Source: Limnohabitans sp. INBF002 (lineage in GTDB: Bacteria > Pseudomonadota > Gammaproteobacteria > Burkholderiales > Burkholderiaceae_C). From it: a DNA stretch of 64,000 nucleotides. Made by a program: the position numbers and the translations under genes. The stretch is taken from contig NZ_AP027055.1 of the NCBI RefSeq assembly GCF_027924905.1, positions 1,798,001 to 1,862,000 on the forward strand, in the 5' to 3' direction. The notes beneath the pieces are model-generated. The model saw nothing but the letters and a program-made list of their open reading frames with translations, had not been told where the DNA came from and did no database searches. Shown in pieces: positions 20,238 through 27,189 of this stretch; within the stretch, counting starts at the first letter, position 1; every line of letters begins with the position of its first letter.

Positions 20238-21368
20238 ATGTCTGATTTAAGTCTTCAACTGCAGCAGGCTCACAGCCAACTACCAGTTACCAGTTACTTT
20301 GACGAGGCGCTTTTTCAGCGCGAACTGGAGACCATCTTTCAGCTCGGGCCCCGTTATGTGGGCCATCAGCTTGCCGTGCCCAATGTGGGCGACTACTACG
20401 CTTTGCCCCACGAAGGCGAAGGGCGTGCGCTCGTGCGTTCGGCCAAAGGCGTAGAACTGGTATCGAACGTGTGCCGCCACCGCCAAGCAGTGATGCTCAA
20501 AGGTCGTGGCTCTTTGAACACCCAAGCCCCAGGCTCGGCGGGCGGCAACATCGTATGTCCCTTGCACCGCTGGACGTACGCCCCTTCAGGCGAATTGCTG
20601 GGCGCCCCCCACTTTTCGCACGACCCGTGCTTGAACCTGAACAACTACAAGTTGCGCGAGTGGAATGGCTTGCTGTTTGAAGACAACGGCGTAGACATTG
20701 AAGCCGACTTGGCCAACATGGGCCCTCGCGCGGCCTTGGACTTCACAGGCTTCGCCCTTGACCGCGTGGAGCTGCACGAATGCAACTACAACTGGAAAAC
20801 CTTCATTGAGGTCTACCTTGAGGACTACCACGTAGGCCCCTTCCACCCAGGCCTCGGTCAGTTCGTCACGTGCGATGACCTGAGCTGGGAGTTCAAAGAG
20901 AACTACTCGGTGCAAACCGTGGGCGTGTCGGAAGGCTTTGGCAAACCGGGGTCGCCTACCTATCAAACATGGCACGACATGCTGCTGAAGTACCGCAACG
21001 GCGAACTGCCCGAGCGCGGTGCCATTTGGCTCACCTACTACCCCCACATCATGGTGGAGTGGTACCCGCATGTATTGACAGTCTCCACACTGCACCCCAT
21101 CAGCCCAACCAAGACACTGAACAGGGTGGAGTTTTATTACCCAGAAGAAATCGTCGCTTTCGAGCGTGAATTCGTCGAAGCCCAGCAAGCTGCCTACATG
21201 GAAACGTGCATTGAGGACGACGAAATTGCCGAGCGCATGGACGCTGGCCGCAAGGCCCTGATGCAACGCGGCGACAACGAGGTCGGCCCCTACCAAAGCC
21301 CCATGGAGGACGGCATGCAGCACTTCCACGAGTGGTACCGCGGCAAACTCAATTTCACAAGCCCCTAA
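20238..21368 (+). CDS. Rieske non-heme iron oxygenase, alpha subunit
   Basis: 376 residues. The Rieske [2Fe-2S] ligands are CRH at about residue 81 and CPLH in NIVCPLHRWTYAPSGEL; the mononuclear iron site is NWKTFIEVYLEDYHVGPFHPGL (the D-x2-H-x4-H pattern). Substrate is unknown: the family covers aromatic dioxygenases, demethylases and choline/carnitine-type monooxygenases. No reductase or beta subunit is encoded nearby, so electrons must come from elsewhere. The gene stands first in a plus-strand run with an EamA transporter and a sulfurtransferase. Confidence 0.88.
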   Translation: MSDLSLQLQQAHSQLPVTSYFDEALFQRELETIFQLGPRYVGHQLAVPNVGDYYALPHEGEGRALVRSAKGVELVSNVCRHRQAVMLKGRGSLNTQAPGSAGGNIVCPLHRWTYAPSGELLGAPHFSHDPCLNLNNYKLREWNGLLFEDNGVDIEADLANMGPRAALDFTGFALDRVELHECNYNWKTFIEVYLEDYHVGPFHPGLGQFVTCDDLSWEFKENYSVQTVGVSEGFGKPGSPTYQTWHDMLLKYRNGELPERGAIWLTYYPHIMVEWYPHVLTVSTLHPISPTKTLNRVEFYYPEEIVAFEREFVEAQQAAYMETCIEDDEIAERMDAGRKALMQRGDNEVGPYQSPMEDGMQHFHEWYRGKLNFTSP

Positions 21369-21377
21369 GGCCACCGC

Positions 21378-22274
21378 ATGCAAGCCTTGTGGATGTTGCT
21401 GGGCGCAGCCTTCTTTGCCACCATGGGCGTTTGCGTCAAGTTGGGTTCGGAGCACTTCAATTCAGCTGAACTGGTGTTCTACCGCGGCGTGGTGGGCATG
21501 GTGTTTTTAGCCATCATCGCCAAACAACAAAAGGTATCACTGCGCACGCAATACCCCAGCATGCACGTGTGGCGCTCCACCATTGGGGTGTTGTCGCTCA
21601 GCGCATGGTTTTATGCCATTGCCAAGCTGCCACTGGCCACCGCCATGACGCTCAATTACATGAGCAGCGTGTGGATTGCAGCCTTCTTGGTGGGCGGTGC
21701 ACTGATCAATTGGAAACCGCAAGAAGACAAAAGTCCTTGGTCACAAGGCCCGTTGGCTTTGAGCGTGATTGCAGGCTTCGCTGGCGTGGTGATGATGTTG
21801 CGTCCCACCGTCGAACAAAACCAAATCTTCGCGGGGCTCATTGGTTTGATGTCAGGTTTTGCCGCTGCTTTTGCTTACATGCAAGTGATGGCCTTGGGCC
21901 GCATCGGTGAGCCCGAAACGCGCACTGTGTTTTACTTTGCGATCGGGACCACCCTCGCGGGGCTTGTAGGCATGGGCTTTGCCGGTGTGTCCGAATGGCA
22001 TTGGCAGCATGCGGTTTGGCTGCTGCCTGTGGGTGTGTTTGCGTCGCTGGGTCAACTGTGCATGACACGTGCCTACAGCAAGGGCGCCACCTTGGTGGTG
22101 GCCAACTTGCAGTACTCGGGCATTGTATTTGCCGCGCTCTACAGCTTGCTGCTGTTTGGGGACGATATCCCCCTCATCGGCTGGGCAGGCATGGCCCTCA
22201 TCGTGGTCAGCGGCATGGCCGCCACCTTGTTGCGCGCGCGTGCTGCACCCAACGCACCTGCTGAAGAGCATTGA
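21378..22274 (+). CDS. EamA/DMT-family transporter
   Basis: 298 residues with ten hydrophobic helices arranged as two EamA repeats (first about 1-135, second about 147-290). Typical features are the early FFATMGVCVKLGSEHF helix and ATAMTLNYMSSVW. Such proteins export amino acids, purines or other metabolites; the substrate is not predictable. It starts 9 bases after the Rieske gene, so co-transcription is likely. Confidence 0.87.
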   Translation: MQALWMLLGAAFFATMGVCVKLGSEHFNSAELVFYRGVVGMVFLAIIAKQQKVSLRTQYPSMHVWRSTIGVLSLSAWFYAIAKLPLATAMTLNYMSSVWIAAFLVGGALINWKPQEDKSPWSQGPLALSVIAGFAGVVMMLRPTVEQNQIFAGLIGLMSGFAAAFAYMQVMALGRIGEPETRTVFYFAIGTTLAGLVGMGFAGVSEWHWQHAVWLLPVGVFASLGQLCMTRAYSKGATLVVANLQYSGIVFAALYSLLLFGDDIPLIGWAGMALIVVSGMAATLLRARAAPNAPAEEH

Positions 22275-22285
22275 AGGAAATCACC

Positions 22286-23143
22286 ATGTTCACCACCCTC
22301 ATTTCTGTCACCCAACTTCAAAGCATGCAAACCAGCGGCGTACCGCTCTTGGTCTTGGACTGCACCTTTGATTTGATGAACCCAGCTGCGGGCTATGCCC
22401 AGTATGTAGAACAACACATCGCGGGTGCACAACACGCAGATTTAGACAAACACCTCGCCACACATGATCCTGCACTGCGAGTCAACGGGGGACGGCATCC
22501 ACTTCCCCAACGCGAAGTTTTCGCGGCATGGTTACAAAGCGTGGGCGTGAACCAAGACACCCAAGTGGTGGTGTACGACCGCAACGGCATGAACTACTGC
22601 GGTCGCTTGTGGTGGATGCTCAAGTGGTGCGGCCACGACGCAGTGGCTGTGCTGGATGGCGGCTTGAAAGCCTGGATGAACGCAAGCGGCGCGCTGGCGT
22701 CTGGCGCAGAAGCGGCGCACGCGCCAGGCAACTTTGCATTGCGCGAACCTTTGGTGAAGTTGGTCACGACCGCTGCCGTTTCTGGACATCTGAACGATGG
22801 CACGCAAACCCTCATCGATGCACGCGGTGCACCGCGCTACCGCGGCGAAGTGGAGCCACTCGATCCTGTGGCCGGCCACATCCCAGGCGCATTGAACCGT
22901 CCGTTCAACACCAACCTCAACGCCGATGGTTTTTTCAAAAGTGCGGATGAATTACGTACTGAATTCACAGCCTTGATCGGCAGCGCTAAACCCGAAACAG
23001 TGGTGCACCACTGCGGCAGCGGCGTGAGCGCTGTGCCCAATGTGCTGGCCATGGAAGTAGCGGGCTTAGGGCGCACAGCCTTGTATGCGGGCAGCTGGAG
23101 CGAGTGGTGCAACACGCCCGGCCTGCCCTGCGAAAAATCTTGA
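22286..23143 (+). CDS. Thiosulfate/3-mercaptopyruvate sulfurtransferase
   Basis: 285 residues with two rhodanese domains. The first (about 10-130) is inactive and structural; the second carries the active loop HHCGSGVSA with the persulfide-forming Cys, plus LIDARGAPRYRGEVEP and HIPGALNRPF before it. CGSGV fits mercaptopyruvate or thiosulfate sulfurtransferases. I used the ATG at 22286, which has GAAGGA 8 bases upstream, not the TTG at 22271. It is 11 bases from the transporter gene. Confidence 0.9.
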   Translation: MFTTLISVTQLQSMQTSGVPLLVLDCTFDLMNPAAGYAQYVEQHIAGAQHADLDKHLATHDPALRVNGGRHPLPQREVFAAWLQSVGVNQDTQVVVYDRNGMNYCGRLWWMLKWCGHDAVAVLDGGLKAWMNASGALASGAEAAHAPGNFALREPLVKLVTTAAVSGHLNDGTQTLIDARGAPRYRGEVEPLDPVAGHIPGALNRPFNTNLNADGFFKSADELRTEFTALIGSAKPETVVHHCGSGVSAVPNVLAMEVAGLGRTALYAGSWSEWCNTPGLPCEKS

Positions 23144-23145
23144 AC

Positions 23146-23979
23146 CTAGTGCTGCGCCCACTCGCCTAAAGCGGCGACGAGGGCAATGCCTGCAAACAGC
23201 CAAGTCACTTGGGCCGCCGTCTCTTTGGGTGAGAGGCGCTTTTGCAGTTGTGGAATCAAATCTGCCAGCGCGACATAAATAAAGCTGCTGGCAGCCACCA
23301 CCAAGAAAAATGGCAAGTACTCGTGCAACGCGCCCACGAGCAAATAGCCCATCACACCACCAATTGCCGTCACGCCACCGGCCAGCGTGAGTTTGAACAA
23401 CGCAGCGCGTGGGTCGTTGAGCGTTTGGCGCAACACCACCAAGTCGCCCACATGGTGCGGCACCTCATGGGCCATCACAGCCAAAGCTGCGGCAATACCC
23501 AAACGTGGGTCAGCCACAAAAGCAGCCGCAATCAAAATACCATCGCCAAACGCGTGCACGCTGTCACCCAACAACACCGCCCAACCACCGCTTTGGTGGC
23601 TATGACTGTGACCGTGATGGTGGTCGTGTGTGTGGTGTACATGTTCGCTGTGGTCGTGTTCATGCGCATGGCCGTGTGCATGGTCTTGCCCGTGCTCATG
23701 CCCGTGGTGCCACAGCTCGGCTTTGTCGAGCAAAAAGAAAAACACCAAGCCCACCAGCAGTGCCACAAATAAAGCATGCGCCGAAACGCCCGCCTCCACA
23801 GATAACTCAAACGCCTCTGGCAACAAGCGTGTGAACGCCGTTGCCAACAAAGCACCCGCCGCAAGACTCAACAAATGCTGGGTAAAACGCGACAGCAGTG
23901 CATAAGCCAACAAGGCAGCCAGCCACACACTGCCCATACCAGCGACTAAGGTGCCAACAAGAATTGAGATCAAGGTCAT
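23146..23979 (-). CDS. ZIP-family metal transporter
   Basis: 277 residues, about eight helices. After helix III there is a cytoplasmic loop packed with histidines (about residues 90-128). The metal-transport helices carry DSVHAFGDG (helix IV) and HEVPHHVGD (helix V), the ZIP signature. It probably imports zinc or another divalent metal. It is convergent with the sulfurtransferase, two bases apart. Confidence 0.9.
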   Translation of the reverse strand: MTLISILVGTLVAGMGSVWLAALLAYALLSRFTQHLLSLAAGALLATAFTRLLPEAFELSVEAGVSAHALFVALLVGLVFFFLLDKAELWHHGHEHGQDHAHGHAHEHDHSEHVHHTHDHHHGHSHSHQSGGWAVLLGDSVHAFGDGILIAAAFVADPRLGIAAALAVMAHEVPHHVGDLVVLRQTLNDPRAALFKLTLAGGVTAIGGVMGYLLVGALHEYLPFFLVVAASSFIYVALADLIPQLQKRLSPKETAAQVTWLFAGIALVAALGEWAQH

Positions 23980-24003
23980 GGGCTGATTATCTCGCGCGAA
24001 ATA

Positions 24004-24044
24004 CCTATGCCCAGCGACCTGACTTTGTCAGGGCTGGGCATAGG
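24004..24044 (-). terminator. Long perfect hairpin downstream of mobA
   Basis: CCTATGCCCAGC pairs with GCTGGGCATAGG, enclosing CCTGAC-TTT-GTCAGG; only a 2-base GA bulge breaks an 18-bp stem. It starts 18 bases after the mobA stop and ends about 25 bases before the ZIP gene. There is no real T-run (TATTTC follows on the minus strand), so it may stabilise the mobA 3' end or act as a weak or Rho-assisted terminator. Confidence 0.6.
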
Positions 24045-24061
24045 TTGATCAAGCACACAGA

Positions 24062-25972
24062 TTATCGGAAGACACCCGCGAAATAAGCCGCCAATTCATC
24101 AAATCCATCCAGCGGCAAAACGTGCGCCACATACTGATCGGGACGAACCACGACCATGCAGCCCTTGTCGCGATTGATGCCACGCATGTCGAAGATGTCG
24201 CCCACACCCTTGTGGTCCACGCAAAACACTTTCTCGTGGTCTTGCAAACCCAGCTTGCCCGTTTTTGGCTTCAGCAGAGAAGGCATGTTTTCGTAGGCCA
24301 GCTGGTCAAAGGTTTGTTGGAACACAGCACGGAAATCAATCACCGTGTCAATGTCCTCACCCTTGCGCGTGTGCTTGACGATAGGCGAGTTGGGATTGGT
24401 TTCTAGCCAGTCTGCCAGTTTGTGAATGGCTGAGCCTGGGTTTGAGCTGTCTGATTGCGCAGCAAACGCGTAGATGCGCCAGCGTGCATCGGCCTCTGCC
24501 ACATGGCCCAGCTGCATTTGCTTGGCGTCTGACACACGCACCACAGGCGCTGAGTGAAAACGGCGGCCAATCTCTTCGCCTTTGGCCAAGGCCTGGTGCG
24601 TGCTGGCGGCGAACAGATAAGACGTGTCGTACTTCACGGCGGTGCCGCCGGTGAACTCTAAGTTGTCTTTGAACTGACGAATGATGCGTGGCTCTTCCGT
24701 GCCATCACGTTCCGCCTGCGTGGTCGGTGCCGACATCACGCGTGACCATTTGTGATCGGTCTCTACCAACCGTTTGGCTTCGGTCAAACGCTCTTTGGAA
24801 TAGCTTCGCAGCAAACTTGGTTTAGCGCGCCCTTGCAACACATGCACCAGTTTCCAACCAAGGTTGAAGGTGTCTTGCATGGACACGTTCATGCCCTGCC
24901 CCGCTTTGGGTGAATGGGTATGACACGCATCGCCTGCAGTGAACACACGTGGGTCGCGGTCCACGCCCTCGGGCACATCGTCAAATCGGTCGGTGATGCT
25001 GTGGCCAATGTCGTAAATCGACCACCAGACCACTTCCTTCACGTCAATCGCGTACGGCTTGATGATGCGGTTGGCCGCCGCAATCATGTCGTCTTGGGTG
25101 AACTTGCGATGTGCGGCTTTTTCGTCAGGTTTGAGCTTGTCAAGCTCGACATACATGCGGAACACATAGCCACCTTCGCGCGGCAAGATGAGCACGTTGC
25201 CTTCGTTGGCAGAAGAGATCAAACACTTCTGGCGCACATCAGGGAAATCGGTGTTGGCCAAAATGTCCATCACCCCCCACGCTTGGTGCGCGGCATCGCC
25301 GTGCAACTCGCCGCCAATCGCTTTGCGAACGGCCGAGTGCGCACCATCGCAGCCCACCACGTAGTTGGCGCGCACAGTGCGTGTAGCGCCCCAGTTCACG
25401 CCGCTGTCGTCACGCAGGGTCACGGTCACAGGGTGGTCGTCGGTGGTGGGATCGATCGTTAAACCCACCACTTCCCAGCTGTAGTCGGGCTCGAGTCGTG
25501 AGGGAGAATTTTTCATCACCTCCAAAAACAACTCATGCAGTCGCGCTTGGTTGATCAAGATGTGCGGCATTTCCGAGCTGTCATCAGCCACGTCTTGCAC
25601 GCGGCCCACGCGTTTGATGTGCTCTGGATTTTTGGGGTCGGGCATCCAAAACGCAGTTTGGTTGACCCAATAGGTTTCGCGCTTGACCTTGTCGGCAAAC
25701 CCAAACGCTTGGAACATTTCCATGGTGCGTGTGTTGATGCCGTCGGCCTTGCCCTTGATGATGTTGCTGGGCATGCGCTCGGTAATCATCGTTTCGATAT
25801 CTGGGAACTGAGACAACTGAGCAGCCAAGCACAAGCCTGCTGGCCCGGTGCCAGAAATCAGCACATCCACTTTTTCAGGCAAGGGTTCGTTGATACCGCG
25901 GTTACGTCGGTTGGGCGCGGCTGGCTTGATGTCAGGGTTACCGCCTCTAAATCCATTTTTGTATAACTGCAT
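24062..25972 (-). CDS. mobA: 3-hydroxybenzoate 4-monooxygenase (FAD-dependent)
   Basis: 636 residues, matching the ~639 of MobA from Comamonas testosteroni, which hydroxylates 3-hydroxybenzoate to protocatechuate with NADPH. FAD-binding motifs: ISGTGPAGLCLAAQL (GxGxxG), VGCDGAHSAVRKAIG and GDACHTHSPKAGQGMN. The C-terminal thioredoxin-like domain of the phenol-hydroxylase subfamily is present, ending VVVRPDQYVAHVLPL. The start at 25972 begins MQLYKNGF like the characterised enzyme and has GGAGA before it. A related phenol 2-monooxygenase activity cannot be excluded. It is divergent from the MarR gene. Confidence 0.87.
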   Translation of the reverse strand: MQLYKNGFRGGNPDIKPAAPNRRNRGINEPLPEKVDVLISGTGPAGLCLAAQLSQFPDIETMITERMPSNIIKGKADGINTRTMEMFQAFGFADKVKRETYWVNQTAFWMPDPKNPEHIKRVGRVQDVADDSSEMPHILINQARLHELFLEVMKNSPSRLEPDYSWEVVGLTIDPTTDDHPVTVTLRDDSGVNWGATRTVRANYVVGCDGAHSAVRKAIGGELHGDAAHQAWGVMDILANTDFPDVRQKCLISSANEGNVLILPREGGYVFRMYVELDKLKPDEKAAHRKFTQDDMIAAANRIIKPYAIDVKEVVWWSIYDIGHSITDRFDDVPEGVDRDPRVFTAGDACHTHSPKAGQGMNVSMQDTFNLGWKLVHVLQGRAKPSLLRSYSKERLTEAKRLVETDHKWSRVMSAPTTQAERDGTEEPRIIRQFKDNLEFTGGTAVKYDTSYLFAASTHQALAKGEEIGRRFHSAPVVRVSDAKQMQLGHVAEADARWRIYAFAAQSDSSNPGSAIHKLADWLETNPNSPIVKHTRKGEDIDTVIDFRAVFQQTFDQLAYENMPSLLKPKTGKLGLQDHEKVFCVDHKGVGDIFDMRGINRDKGCMVVVRPDQYVAHVLPLDGFDELAAYFAGVFR

Positions 25973-26098
25973 GTCTTGTCTCCAGCAATTGAAAAAACAC
26001 CGAAATTTCGGCACCGAACAAATGATAACTGTACTTACTAATTTCCGTCAAGAGGGTATGTATCATTACCAAATTAAATATTTCAGGAAAACACAGGC
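25973..26098. promoter_or_regulatory. mobA/mobR divergent promoter region with palindromes
   Basis: A 126-bp gap rich in A and T. CCGAAATTTCGG at 26000-26011 is a perfect 12-bp palindrome on the mobA side. AATGATA at 26021-26027 and TATCATT at 26061-26067 form a wider inverted pair. Either is a candidate operator for the MarR regulator; in C. testosteroni MobR represses mobA from the shared intergenic region and is released by 3-hydroxybenzoate. Confidence 0.55.
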
Positions 26099-26539
26099 AT
26101 GGTCATGCATGACATGGCGGGGCACTTGATACGTCGCCTGCACCAGCAATCCACCCAACTCTTTGCGCAGCGCACACAAGCGGCGGGTTATGACCTGACC
26201 TCGGTTCAATACGCAGCGCTTGACGCCATCGCGAGCAACCCTGGCGTGGACCAAGCCAGCGTGGCAGAAATCATTGGCTACGACCGCGCCACCATTGGCG
26301 GTGTGATTGAACGTTTAGACACCAAGGGCTGGGTGCGCCGTGTGGTGAGCGAGCAAGACCGCAGATCGCGCGAGCTGTCATTGACGGCCAAGGGCAACAA
26401 AATTTATTTGGCACTGCAGCCCATCGTGCATGAGTTGCAAGCAGACATTCTTCAACCCCTGAACCAAGCCGAACAAGAGCGTTTTATCAGGCTGGCCCGC
26501 CAAGTGGTGTGGCACGACACATCGACCGACGAGGCCTAA
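26099..26539 (+). CDS. mobR: MarR-family regulator, probable repressor of mobA
   Basis: 146 residues with the MarR winged helix: VDQASVAEIIGYDRATIGGV is the recognition region and RRVVSEQDRRSRELSLTAKG the wing. Divergence from mobA and the match to the known mobA-mobR arrangement support the name. An AGGA lies 10 bases before the ATG; a second ATG two codons later is possible. Its stop overlaps the convergent LysE gene by 4 bases. Confidence 0.85.
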   Translation: MVMHDMAGHLIRRLHQQSTQLFAQRTQAAGYDLTSVQYAALDAIASNPGVDQASVAEIIGYDRATIGGVIERLDTKGWVRRVVSEQDRRSRELSLTAKGNKIYLALQPIVHELQADILQPLNQAEQERFIRLARQVVWHDTSTDEA

Positions 26540-27168
26540 GAAATAAAAATCAAACGGGCGCCAAGGCCACAGAAAATAACACCAGCCAAGCGATCAAACC
26601 ACAATGCCACCAGCGGCCAGCGCGCAAACCACTGCCCCACAGTGCCCGCAAAGTAGCCCAGCAAACCAAACAGCAACGCCGCTTGCACGGTAAACGCCAC
26701 ACCCAGCTGCGCCAACTGCCAAGGCACCTCGCCGCGATCAGATGCCACAAACTGCGGCAAGAAGGCCAAGAAGAACAACATCACTTTGGGGTTGATGGCA
26801 TTGGCAAACACACCGCGCCAAAGAAGTTGCAGGGCCGACTGATCAGGGGCATCGGAGGAGTTGACAGGTACGTTAGCCCCACCCCGGCTACGCAAAGCCT
26901 GCACACCCAACCAAAACAAATATGCGCCGCCCCCCATGCGCAAAGCCGCAAACGCCACAGGCGATGCCACCAGCAAAGAGCTAACCCCCACCACCGCCAA
27001 CAGTGTGTGGCTTAAACAACCCAACGCACACCCCAAACCAAACGCCATGCCCTGCTTGCGGCCACGCGACATGCCGAGGCTGAGCACCATCAGGTTGTCG
27101 GGGCCGGGCGATAGGGTGATGAGGCTGGCAGCCAACAAGAAGGCGAGTAACTGATCGAGGCTGAGCAT
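26536..27168 (-). CDS. LysE-family amino-acid/metabolite exporter
   Basis: 210 residues, six helices, with the family start ITLSPGPDNLMVLSLGMSRGRKQG and FANAINPKVMLFFLAFLPQF in the middle. Exports amino acids or related compounds; substrate unknown. It lies just downstream of polA on the same strand with 21 bases between them, but a functional link is unlikely. Confidence 0.88.
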   Translation of the reverse strand: MLSLDQLLAFLLAASLITLSPGPDNLMVLSLGMSRGRKQGMAFGLGCALGCLSHTLLAVVGVSSLLVASPVAFAALRMGGGAYLFWLGVQALRSRGGANVPVNSSDAPDQSALQLLWRGVFANAINPKVMLFFLAFLPQFVASDRGEVPWQLAQLGVAFTVQAALLFGLLGYFAGTVGQWFARWPLVALWFDRLAGVIFCGLGARLIFIS

Positions 27169-27189
27169 GGTGCTGTTTTCTACAAAGCT

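Noticed and set aside
20586-21455. 289-codon minus-strand frame opposite the Rieske oxygenase gene
   Set aside because: Antisense shadow; the plus-strand gene has all iron-ligand motifs.
23690-23890. ZIP gene start or frame disturbed by the histidine-rich repeat
   Set aside because: The frame is continuous through the loop and the transmembrane motifs on both sides are intact.
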